Assembly (NCBI GenBank): GCA_014885115.2
Contig: WKLE02000702.1
Coordinates: forward strand, 101,187 to 165,186
DNA from: Asterionellopsis glacialis
Lineage: Eukaryota > Bacillariophyta > Plagiogrammaphyceae > Rhaphoneidales > Asterionellopsidaceae
DNA length: 64,000 nucleotides
Direction of reading: 5' to 3'
In this document: one piece after another, positions 34,001 through 46,100 of the stretch
How the letters are laid out: every line of letters starts with the position of its first letter
How positions within the stretch are numbered: the first letter of the stretch is position 1
Translations under genes and position numbers: made by a program
The notes under the pieces: generated by a model
Databases searched by the model: none
What the model saw: only the letters and a program-made list of their open reading frames with translations
What the model was told of the DNA's origin: nothing

Positions 34001-37000
34001 AAATTTCCTTTTCTCCGACGCTTGCTCCAGCCCTAATTAAGTTGTTTAATACTTTTCCGGGGCATCCAAGAGACACAGCAAGGAGTAAAAGGGTTGCCCC
34101 ATCTTCGTCTACAGCTTTCTTTATTGCTGAAAACGTGGACCCTGAAAGTGAATGCGATGAATTTCTCAATGTTTCTATACTAGCTGCAACCCACTGAGCA
34201 TTGTTTTGCAAGAGCCCGTTTTTTATGAGAGACTTTACCGCTGGAGGCACAACTTTTCCGATGCCCTTACTAGCGCTTTTTGTTGACGATTGTTGATTTC
34301 GTCCTCGTAACACTGATTCAAGAGTTGACACACCTGCACGCCTGGAAGCCGCAGCATTCTGTGGGCTGTCCTGTGAGCTATCTACTTCATTGAAAGAATT
34401 CGACGTGTTTTCAGTATCTGGGACACCGAAGCGCCCTGGAGGGCGGGGAATACCAGAAAATGGGTTTGTTTCTGCCCAATTACTTGCTTGTGGCATAGCT
34501 CCAGCTTGACTGAAAGCAAAGTATGGAGGGATCCCGAGTTGGCTAAACATGAGTTGATTTGCATTGTTTACAACTTGACTGGTCCCGTCGAAACCTAAAC
34601 CGAAGTCTAAATGATTTTCTGCCATATGCGATCCAGGGAAAGCCGCATTGTTCATGCGTGCACTAGACATTAGGGCAAGAAGCATGCTTCGTCCTTGTTG
34701 AGTAGAGGAGAGCCCACCAGCATTATTCAGTCCACGTATAAGGTCTTGGACATGATGGGATAAGGCGTTTTCTGGCGAGTCAGGCTGGACATGAAGACGC
34801 CGAGCAGCTTGTTGGAGCGCCTGAGGAGAGCTTTCGCCTTGTTCAGACCTTGGACTTCTTGATGAATCAGTTTCATCTTGTGAAGGAATATGGTTTAAGG
34901 CTGTAACGGAGTTGGTATTTTTTGATTTTACAACTTCATCGCAAAACAGATACTTCGCGATTAGAACTGTCAGTTTCCCCAAAGATGAAACTGCTGGTGA
35001 AATATCTCTTCCACTTTCTGGGTCTGTAACTTCGTAAACAGCATGATCAATAGCTGAGATAACAGCATCAGGTAAACCAGCAGCAAACATACCTGCTATA
35101 GAAGCAGAACTTTTTTCGCATTCTTTCGTCACCAGTTCAATAGCTGACGGCTCGAGTCTCGCAATTCCGGCGATTTCTATTCCTTTTTTTTCCGCTTCAG
35201 AGTCGGAAGTTGATTCTAGATTTTCACCTTCTCCTTCCGTCTCTTCATGAAGTGAAGAAGCAGAAATTTTACTATCTTCGACAATATCCATTTCTGGGTT
35301 TCCATTGTTCTCCATGACAGATGTCCCATGAAAGAAAGTGGTATGCATCAACCGGTTTACCCGTATCTTTTTAGTCTGAATAGTTGTATTTGTTCTGTTT
35401 GAGTTTCCAGATATGACCCCAGCAGCTGTGCCAAAAGATGGGTCGATAAATTCGACAGAGACAATACCTGACTCCCGTCCTCGTGATGCTTGTTGTGATG
35501 AACTTCCTGATGAAGATTCGGCTACAATCCGTCCCATGCAAAGAGATTTATCATAAATAGTGGATTCCTCATTATTTTCACGTTTACTTTGTCTACGAGC
35601 GGACTGGGTCTTTTGGGGAACAACGAGATCGCCAATTTGCCAGGACGTTGTTGTAACAGGTTTTCCCCAGATAGGTTGCAGATTTGTATGATCAAAGCCA
35701 TGAAGACGGAGAAGTTTGCGAATAAACCATACAGCGGGGCTGTCAATGAGTCCTGAGCGTTCGGATAGTAGAGCCTGGGGGTGGTAACCCCATCGGCGGC
35801 CGTTATGAATCACTCGAATTGAATGCTGTTCGCCTCTTTGACCTTGTTGAATTTCTACAACTTTACCTCGATCACCTGGTTGAAGTGGCCCACTTGATGC
35901 ATCTCCAAATCGTTCATAGCTATCTACTAGTTCAACGATGTCACCCACCTCAAATGCGCTGTCGTTCCGTAGAACCTGTAGTGACGTGCCCGGCAGCCGT
36001 ATGCCAACCATTGCACCACCAGCCATGAACGACAATTCTTCTTCTCCGACAATCTGCGTAATGATTCTTATAAAATCCTCAAGAGTAACACTCAGTGTAG
36101 AGTATGCTTTGCTTTCATCCTCTGCTATCTTTTTTTCTAAAAGATCCTGAAGGCTACAAAGCTTCATCCCACATCGATACCACAATCTAAATGCTGCCAC
36201 TGGATCAATAGAGATATTGTTCGATGCTACCTTGGCTCCTTTTTTTATATACCAACTGAATATAATTTTTAAAATATTGAGAAGTTCGTATGTTGGTTTA
36301 CCGCTTTGAATCAAAACCGATCGCTGCAAAATCAGTTTTCGTCTATGGAGGTCTTCTCTCTCTTGTTGCGTTCGTTTCCAGTCAGTAACAAATGATTGGA
36401 GAAGAGGTAAAGGACTAGAATCCATCGCAGAAATTGCAACGCTAACACCAGCATTGAAGGGCACAACAATTGGATATATGTTCCCAGTGCGAGGCAAATT
36501 TGAGACAAGAGTTCCTAATAGTCTGCCATCTCTCCAGTATGTAAGTGTCCGTGTTTCAAGGTCGGCCACAACAGTAATGACTTCCCTTGATCCAAAAAGA
36601 ACATTATCCGCATTCCTTGATGCCTCTGATCGACTGATTTCGACTCCATAATTCGATGAACCGCCTCGTCCTGGAACTCTCGTGTGACTTTGCAATCGCC
36701 CTTCAAACTTGTTCCCGTGATCTTCGATTCCCCAGCAAAAACGCGATTGTTGCAAAGCATTTCGCTCACCAAATGCTGTAAATGCTTGTGTTGTGACACC
36801 CACAAAATAACACCCACCCATATCAAACCCTGCATCTCGTCTCGGATGGTCGAAGACAACACGGAATCCAAAAGACCTCCTCCTCTTTCTATCTTCAGTC
36901 AAACCTCCTACTGTTCCCGGAGACAGATTGCGTGGGGGGAGAGCCCCTCTAGGAAATGGTTCTACTGTTCGAACTGGTCGACCCTCGCCAACACCTAAAG

Positions 37001-38253
37001 GTAGGTGGGCGACATTCTGGAGTCCCCCTGTACCAAGAATAATACCATTACTATGACGACTTCGCGCGGAAAGCTGTGACATGTCTGCCCATGTCGGTTT
37101 ATACAAAACGGCATTTTCTGTGGCCGCAAGAAGGATTTCCTCTGGAGGAGGACGGTTTTCTGCACTTTCACCCAAAACACCAGACATTGCAGAAGGGGGT
37201 CCCCCTCCAGCCAGGGACCGGAGCCTCCTACCTAAATGATTATGAGCATTTGCCGCCCGAGCAGCACCAGTTACACCGGCAACTTCAAGGGCCAGTGCTG
37301 CAGCAGCATGTTCTTCCTCATCGTCCCCCATTTCATCTGGATCAAGATGGTCCATCACTTCGTCATCGTCGAAATCATGATCTCCGTGTACAGCTCCCCT
37401 TCTTGCAGCAAAGCTTCTTGCAAATAATCGTGCCGACGCCGAGTGTCCTCCGACTCTCCTCATCAAAGATGGACCTACAGGTGTACAAAAAAATAAATAG
37501 TATAAAATGTACAGAAATAAGGTTTTACAGTAGCAGAAAAAAAGTTAGCCTGAATTTTCAATACATAAGGGAAAAACTTCAGTCAGACGTGAAACTCGTT
37601 TCCAGTCCCGTGGCTCAATCCCACGAATTAAAATAGCTAATTTCATTGGCTGAAAAGGTAATAAAAACATCAGGGGCAATAGGTAGGTTTGGAATGTTCC
37701 TGTCTCACGTCATCATATTCGATGAAAACACCTTTCGATAGATATCCTAGAATTAAAATAGCCCGTAGTTGTAGAACAGGTTCGAAGAGGATTCAAGTCG
37801 ACAATCTTGATCAAGATCGAGGAGAAATGTTCCGCGAGAAAGAAAAGACACGTTTCCAATCCCTCTTCATTGCGGTAACAATCGAAACAGACAGAAATGA
37901 TTCCAATACATCAATAATACACTAAGGAGACAATGCAATGATCAAACTATAAGGCATCGAGCAACATATCGATGCTAGAAGACACGAGCAAACAATGCAT
38001 CCGACTGGAAATCACCCCAAAAATAAAATCTTCGATTCCTTTCCTGACGTGTTTCCCGTGTCTTCAGTACTAATTTCACGTATAAAACAGGAAAACTCAG
38101 GAAAAGGGAATCTGGCTGCCACTTACCACGACGAGTTCCGCAAACTCCGCAAGACAAAGAATTGGTTTCGTTTGTATTGGTATGGCATCCGCATGCTTCA
38201 CAAGTCCAACGAGTTGCATTTGATACACTGCTACTACTGCCTTCGCCTTCCAT
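28096..38253 (-). CDS. giant HECT E3 ubiquitin ligase, four exons
   Basis: Exons 38253-38127, 37474-32011, 31931-28579 and 28490-28096; introns of 652, 79 and 88 bp, all GT-AG with matching phase; 3112 residues. In order: RanBP2-type zinc finger at about 14-40 (WTCEAC...SCGVCG); SPRY domain at about 240-400 (FGFRVVFDHP...CWGIEDHG...LTYWRDGRLLG); a Mib/HERC2-like SH3 module at about 550-612 (VGDIVELV...GYHPQALL); ankyrin-like stretch at about 1180-1260; ZZ zinc finger at about 1497-1540 (CDLCGKG...GCRQCDWDACEKC); HECT at about 2580-3112 with the thioester cysteine at 3075 in NTCARRLYLP. The first exon is the least certain; without it the protein would start at Met47. Long acidic and Ser-rich linkers separate the domains. 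Confidence 0.9.
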
Positions 38254-38949
38254 GGTTGCAATAACAAACCGTGTCTACCAAGCGTGTGTTGCTCACGGGC
38301 TTGATTGTAGCACGAAAATAATGGTTCACCTGTCTTGAGGAATTATGGACGTCGGTCAAGAAGCTGGCTCTCGGGGTATTTTTCGCAAGCCGAGAGAAAA
38401 AAACTCTGTCTGTCACCGTGTATGGTACTGTGCCTAAGGACCTAGAGAGAGTCCTCTAGAGACTAGTCCTACCTGGTAAGGCTTAAGTCCTACCGTACCT
38501 GTGTAGAAACCCATTCCAAGGTACCCGGCGACCAGAATATGTCAGGCCGTAATGTTTATATGCTGTAACGGGTACCTGGTATGAAGGTCCTACTTGTTGA
38601 TTACCAACAAGACTACCGGTACAGGTACAGGTCCTCGTCAGGTCATACCGGTATTATTGCTGTACCAGTCTAGATAATTATTTTTTTGTACCGTTCTTTG
38701 TATTAGTTTTAGGCTCTCTAGAGAGAGTAGGTCCTCTCTCTAGAGTCCTCTCTACTAGAGAGAGTAGTCCTCTAGTCTAGAGAGTATCATCAAGAACTTA
38801 ATATCTTGTATGAAGCTCTGTTCTATTCAATCGAGACGAGTAAGCTTCCATTCAGTCGGGCGGGTTTGCTCGCGTTTCTGGTATCGGATACACTGTAGTC
38901 CTAATTAACAGTCGTGTGAAGCAGGTGTTTTTTAAAAACACTACTAAAA
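38254..38949. repeat. low-complexity CTCTAGAG / GTACC-rich region
   Basis: After about 150 bp of 5' flank of the HECT gene, the sequence becomes a patchwork of CTAGAG words (38445-38465 and 38712-38790, many overlapping CTCTAGAG/AGAGAGTAG units) and of GTACCTGGTA, TACCGGTACAGG variants (38475-38660). No coding potential. Confidence 0.6.
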
Positions 38950-39842
38950 AATACTTACCTATTTAATTACCAGGTATTAATACTTGGTACTGTTCATTAC
39001 TCTCTAGTAGTGTATCCCAACTTGTTTCATCGAGATGCAATTCTATCGCAGAATGACGCGTTCGTGAGGCTTTCAAAGAGCTAGAATCGGGGATCTTTGT
39101 ATGTTGTAGTCCCACCTGTACCGGTAACTGGAATACCTGGTAGTCTCCCAACCATAAACTTAATGAAACTTCATGATTTCTCTATGTATCTGCGGACACC
39201 AACGCGCCAGCCTACCCATCTCGACCAATCTCGACCCATCACCATGACGCTCAGACACCATGACAACCTGAACAAAGTTTTGACGACACCGATACTGAGT
39301 TGGTGCATTGTCCGTCCAGATGATCACCCTCTTCAGTTTCACATCAAGTTTTTGTTTGAAATATTTTGTATATTACAGTATGACCTTATGAAGACACGTA
39401 TTGTGCATGGCATGGTCGGACTTTTTACCTTTTTTTAGTGTCTCTGCAAAGAATTGGTGAACATCACAATTATTGATTTCAATTTTCAAGTGGTTCCTTT
39501 ATCTCCTTCTTTCATAGGTAGATCAAAAGACATGACATGTAATGCTGTACAGCACTTATCTTTTCATCTACACACGATTGGGGTTTTGGATTAGAAACTG
39601 AGGGGCACAGGCTTTCACTGAAGATAGTGTAACCGATTGTTTTGCTGGGATACTTTTCTTGAAAGCGTGAATAAAATTCAGACTTCACAAAAAGTTCAAA
39701 TTGATTGGATATGCCAACAACATTCCAGACAGATTGTTCAACTTTTTCCTCTTTGTTTGTGAAAAGGTTCTTGACAACCTTTTCCTTGAATGAGTTAGTG
39801 TCTAGACATGAGAACTCATCTGACGGACAGAAAGCAACAATA
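38950..39842 (-). pseudogene. decayed transposase-like gene, first copy
   Basis: Read on the minus strand, several coding-like pieces follow one another in different frames. An ATG-less open stretch at about 39842-39518 contains KYPSKTIGYTIFSESLCPS and SCVDEKISAVQHYM; then DVHQFFAETLKKGKKSDHAM and HNTCLHK; then 39342-39160 with VIIWTDNAPTQYRCRQNFVQ. The TDNAPTQY motif is typical of the second catalytic Asp block of DDE-type transposases. The pieces are separated by stops and frame changes and the later part (38963-39151) runs into GTACC-rich sequence. I infer a degraded DNA transposon; the superfamily is not determined. Confidence 0.55.
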
Positions 39843-40007
39843 TAGGGATGTGCACTACTAACTAGGGCATAATAGACTCACCAGTACCAGATAGGACTAC
39901 ATGGTAGCTAGGTCCTAGCAGTTGTACCTGGTACTGGTTTGCCATACCCTGTGGTACTAAATAACTGTGTACTAAACCTGAAGCTTGTATTATGGTCCGT
40001 AAATCAC

Positions 40008-40051
40008 NNNNNNNNNNNNNNNNNNNNNNNNNNNNNNNNNNNNNNNNNNNN
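40008..40051. other. assembly gap (44 N)
   Basis: A run of 44 undetermined bases. Sequence character changes near this point: moderate CpG on the left, almost none from about 40141 to the right, so the join may bring together a collapsed repeat or separate contigs. Confidence 0.95.
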
Positions 40052-40140
40052 TCCAATCAAATGTTTACCTTATGGGTTGAAAACAGATGAGGAACATCCT
40101 CTCATGTTACATTTTAGTCTGTTTATTAACCGAAACTGTA

Positions 40141-43100
40141 GCAGAGGTGATTTGAATACAGATATATTTTGTGATTTTCACAAAAGCATGCTAAATTTTG
40201 ATTTTTTACCAAAAATTACATGCCACAACACTAGTACCAACCTCTCCTACAGTTTCACATAAAAACATATTACTTTATTACTCTTACTAAAAGGTTTGAC
40301 TATTTCTGGTTGGTAGAAGTGATGGTCAGAAGCACCAGGATAGGACTCTGGTTCAGCATCAGATTTTATTTTTATTGAGAATAGGTATAGCCAATATTTC
40401 ACAGCACTTTCAAAACAACTATTCAGGACCAGGTAGACTAAGAAGAGACAAATCAAACAAGAAACACACACAATAAATACTTGATTGGCTTTATATTTAT
40501 TCAATTGAAATTTGATAATTCATTTCCTAACTAAATATTGTTTTGTTGTGAGACAAGTATACATTCATGAAGAGGATATTATCCCATGTGTGGACCATAT
40601 GGCCTTAAGTGAATATTCATGAAGGCACTATAAATGATAATTATTGATAACCCCTAATATCTAAGTTTGAAAAAATTAGCCTCAACAGAAAACACATAGA
40701 GCAAAAAGACATGGAAATCTACCCAATTTTGGTATTGCCCTTTCTGCAGACCATACAACCTTAATGAGTTATAAGCCTACTATATTATGTCTGTCTTTCC
40801 GTTTTTGTTGTACGCTCTTTTTAGGAGTGTGTATTGTTTGTGATCTCTTTGAATGCATCTTGATTTTTTGCAAATGCTATCTTTTCCAATCATGATATAT
40901 ATTTTGCTATGTTTGTGCTGTTAACTTTCTTTTTGGGGTGATTATGTTCCTTTTGGTGATTGTGCCATTTCCTCCAATGTATTCTAAGCACCATTGAATT
41001 TTCTTTGGGTTGGTTCCTATCTTGTTTTCATCAAATTTTATCCTGTTTTTGTGTAGTCAGATTTTAGAGCATTTACACTGCTTTCTGATTAGTTTTCTTT
41101 CCTCATTAGCTTGATCAGTTCTGATGAGATCTTGAGGCATCTGAGGTCCTTGATCACTGCTTCAGGTATATAATTGTGCTTCATCTTGTTGAGGATATGG
41201 TTCTCAAGTGATACAGAGTGGTCTTTGGTTTTCCAAATTTTAGGATTTGCCATCTGTTTGTATTATATATTGGATCCATTCTTCTCCTACCATGCACTCA
41301 GAGCACAGTATCATAGATTGGTCATTGTTGTATTGCCTTTCATGCCATGCCATGTTTTGCTGTTCTTTTCACAGAGTGCTCATTTGATTTTGTGAATCTG
41401 AATCCCCTTCATGTTCTTGGCTTTTGCTTGTTCTATTATATTCTTGTAGTAGGGCTTCTGTTTCTAGTCCCTTTCCACTCATTTTAGGACTGCTCTTGCT
41501 TGTTCTTTAGGTTGGCATCAGTGGCATAGTGGAGTTGCACAATCATCTTCATGTCCTCCCATGATTGAATGTTGTTTGTCACTGGTGTAGTTGTAGGGGG
41601 CTTCATTTGGGTGTGATAACAGGACATCTAGTTAGTAGAATGTTATGTGTCTCAGGGCTCCCCAAGAAGAGCTAGTACTCAGGTTAACATACATATCTGT
41701 TGTAGTCCAGGTTAGCATTTACATACCCAAATTACAGGTATTTATCCACTTTCATGCAATCATGCTTAATATAGCTTTATATATATATATATAATTCAAA
41801 AAATAGTATGCTTAAGATGAAGGTTTTGTCTTATTATTGACAATTGTGGACAAATATTCATTTTGTGTGAAAGGAAGTTGTTTCTTCTTTGACATACTAT
41901 TTGTATCTGTTTGGTCAGAAAGTGTGGTACATACCAATAGTTTAGTTTGCTCTTGACATAAATGCCTGCATACAGTAAATATTCAATGATGTTTGAAACA
42001 GAAATCTTGTTCTTATCCTAAATATAAAAATTTCATAGTACTGATGTAATTATCCCCAATGATGAGCTCAAATGTCCCTGTCATGCCCCAGCCTATACCA
42101 GCAATTCCAGTAACACAAACCATAGCTGAAATTTGACCACAGAAGGCCAGACATAATCAAACAGCTTTACATGATTTACTAAATTTTAGTATTGAAAAAA
42201 AGAATTAATTCGTGCTACTGCTGCTGGACTAGTAGTGCTATCATCAGATATTTGGAACTATCATGGCTCGTGGGATGTCTGTGAAGTTCCAAAAAATGAA
42301 GATTGAAATGTTTGTTATTGCATGAGGACATTGTGATGTTGCAACTCACCAAAAATACCCTGAATAAAAATTGTCATTTTTTTGATTTGAAACCCTACCT
42401 AATTCTAAATGTGCCAAATAAGAACGGTTGGATTTTTCATGCTCAAAATTTCTGATTTAACAGCAGAATCCCAAGCTTGAACTATAAGAAGTGCACTTTT
42501 TCCTGTGGACTGTATGTACTGACTAATGGAAAGGGTGGTCACCTGCTGTATAACACATAGAAGAAGTCTAGCACTGGTGAGCCATCAAAAATTAAATCAA
42601 CAATTATTAACACATATTGTCAATATCCTATTAACAATTTTTTTGCAATTCCTATAGACATCCTCACAGTACCAGTATTTCTTGCTCAGTCATTTTTCTC
42701 CTCTCATCAACATGTGTTCCAAACCAAACTTCTACATGAATTAGCAGCAGTAGTATATGAACTATGGCTGTTGTCAAGTTTGAACAAAGGATCAATATAT
42801 TTGCAAAAGAAGGATGTTAAGGACAAGACTCCAGCTACAATTAGAATAATGATGCTTTACAAAACTCCTGGTTACCTACTACATAGAAGCCAAAACAATT
42901 GAATACTAATGGTACTTGGTAAGCCACTAGTACATTATGGACTGTGAATAAGATCCAACCTATTACTCAGTATGTTCTATAAGTGTGCATGAAAAAATCT
43001 GAACAATAAGCCTGCCCTTACTTGACCAACTTACTTTTCTTTTCCACACTTTCATTTGCTAGTTGCAGCTAGTTGCTCATATCTTATTTGGTTCATGTCT

Positions 43101-46100
43101 GGCATCAGAACAGGTGTGAGCTAATGATAGTGATATAAGAAAATAGATTAGTAAGGGAAAATCAGACTAGTAATACTCAACCTGCTAATCTTCAACAGTA
43201 CTACAAGACAACATCTCATTCCTGGTACAATCAGCTTTGGATTCATGAATGAATAATTTTGATGGATACAATGCTACAGTATGATTGAATTCAAAGAGTA
43301 CAGTATCTATTTTACTATCATGTAGCCAAAGAACTGAAGTTTTTCTTACTAAAATCAAAAGGTATCATTTATATTTAATAGAATGGTGAGGATTTTTGTC
43401 ATCATGTAAATCAAATGACAATATTCAATAAATGATTACTATATAAATCAAACCAGCATCTGAGGTGTGTGTTGAGTAATACTAAAGGTGGTAACAATTG
43501 CATCCAAACAGCATTCTTGATTCTGATCACATTTGAAGCCATCAGTCCTCTAGCAGTATTACCATAGGAGTCTATGTTGTGGTTGTTATATGAGTGTGAT
43601 GACTATCTCAGAACTAATAAGGATACTGATAATTCTAATATCAAGTGCCACAAATTCATAAAAGGTCACTCAATTCAATGAATTAATTTATACCAACACC
43701 TGGTCATGTGTCATTGTTGCATTTATTAGGATTATTTTTTATTTTATGAAATATATTTTTTCAGGGGGGGGGGGGACAATGGCATTTTTAAGAAACAGCT
43801 TTCTTAGAAGGTGCTTGAATAAAAAATAATAAAATCAACCATGATATTGATCCAAGGATAGTGCAGGTCACAATACAGTAGATTGTTCTTATGTGATCAT
43901 CTTAATTTTTGTTGTTGGTAATTACCCTTCTTATATTCTGAATGCCAATAGTGATTAGACTGGATTTTATGAATTTCTAGCCAAATATTTTACCCCAAAC
44001 CTCTCAATCCACACAATAATATTCATTTACAAGTAAATCATATTTTTATGGATTCTCAAATTTGACCAGAGGTGGTTGGTTCCCAGAAATTAGTCAGATA
44101 ACAATATTAGAATATATCATATTAGTGGATAAATGGACATACCATTTTTGATTTTTTACTGTTTTTGCACCAAATTATCACATAATTTTGTTCTTACTTA
44201 TCTCTGCTATTTTCCCACATCATGTCCAGAAATAAAAATATGATAAGGTACTATTGTGATAGGAAAAAATGAAAGCTAGATAATAGTAGAATAGTTTTTT
44301 TGGAGGATTACAATACTATTAGGATGTTGGTGACTTGCTTTCTCTCTAGAAGGAGTGCACCTAAAAGGGGGGATGAAAGATAAATTTTGGATGGATGTTG
44401 AAGAGTGAGCAACAGAAAATCCTAGAGTGGAGAGAAAAATTTCTTACATCCAGAGGCACATCATTGACAGGCCAGGTTTATCATGTCATTGAATATAGTG
44501 TGGTGTATGGGACTACTCTTTCAGTAGGTTTGCTCCTAGTGTGTTGTTGATATTTGGTCAATGGTGGAGATGTGGCAGCACTAAAGTGGAAATTCCACAT
44601 GAAGAAGTCTCTAAAAATAAAAATGTGAAATATTGGTGGATTAATGAGAAAGTCTGAGGCATTGTTTAGTCAGGTGGTCTCCACTGTATCTATGAGTTGC
44701 AGGAGCATGTACATACATGCTAGTGATCTTCTGTTGGTGCTTTACTGCCTGCTTGGGTATCACATATGATAGATTTTTATAATGTATTATAGTCAAATAG
44801 TTTGTCTTCCCACCCATTTCTTGGATGATTAGTGATCAAAGTTCTGAAATGTGACTAGTAAGAACAATATGTAGCTGTTTACTGCTACACTGCTAGTAAA
44901 TGTAGAAGAAATTGGTGGGACAAGTGCTTGCTGATTCTGTTGAAATATTTGCTAGCTTTTGTGTTGTAAGCTGTTTACTAAGTTCTCAACCTGGGATGTC
45001 AATTACTTAGAGGAATTACCCTTAGTGGGTTTTCCTCCAGGAGATGATGAATGTGCATGGTTACAATTGGATGAGGTGCCAAAGATTTTGTTTTCTAGCA
45101 TATATATAGAATGGTAGTGGTTTTGTGAGTTTGACAAGGTAAATCTCTCTAGAGGAGTCTCATCAATACCTTGTTGTTGATACTAAACTCTACATGGGCT
45201 GCTGATCCTGGAAATGGTTTCTCCATGCCTAAAGGATACAGAGAATGGCAAGAACTGTGAGTAAGCTGTATTGATCAGATCATAAGAAGGATGAGAAGTC
45301 TTTATGTAGCTTTGCCACAGAGGACCACCCTCCCAGCTCCTATAAGTTCTGGCTCTTTCCCTGGAGATTCCAACCCCATCTGGAAGTGCTGTAGCCTTCT
45401 TTGGGCCCTCTAAGTATACTAACCTGCATTTTTGAAGCCAATGTTGTTGACTCTATCAGGGTTGATGGTAATGTGACACATGTCAGGTCCTATGTAAATT
45501 GACACTATTAAAATACTACCCCCTAGATTAATTTGACTACTTTTTTACTCTTGTCTGTTTTTGAGAAAAATTGCGCTCTGAAGATTATTGCTCATTTTTT
45601 TTTAATTTGAATTCTCCATGACACCAGCAGCTATTTTTTTCATTCTTGTGACCTTCTGATGCTGTCATGCTTTATGTTTCATTCATCTTTTATCTTTGAT
45701 AGGATGTCCTCACCTGGGTGGGGGCATATGATGTCCCTGTATTCTTGTGGAATCAAAGGGCGGTACTTCTTAAAAAGTTCCACCTTATTGAAATTTAGGA
45801 ATGCTGGGACTCCCTAGCATTTCCATGTTTTTTGGCAGAAATCAGGAGCTTGATTCTGTTGCCTGGACCTTTGGTTTTCTTGAGGAGTTGTTGGCACTCT
45901 GATGGAGTGCCTCCAATGTCATCCAGCCACACCTGGAGTATGGTTAGATTTGATTCATCAATAGTAAAAATGTGGTTGATGCTACTGCCCCTCTCAAGTT
46001 TCTTGTAGAATTGATTGAAAAATTTGTCAACATTTTTGGAGTCAACATCCTCAGTCATATTGTGTACCCTGATTTTTTTTGCTTGTCCTCATGAAATTAA

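Noticed and set aside
37975..38253. Separate small RanBP2-finger gene ending at 37975
   Set aside because: The coding-like part stops at a GTAAGT that joins in phase to the HECT exon; the remaining codons look like intron.
39862..40262. Frames running through the N run
   Set aside because: They are continuous only because undetermined bases do not produce stops.
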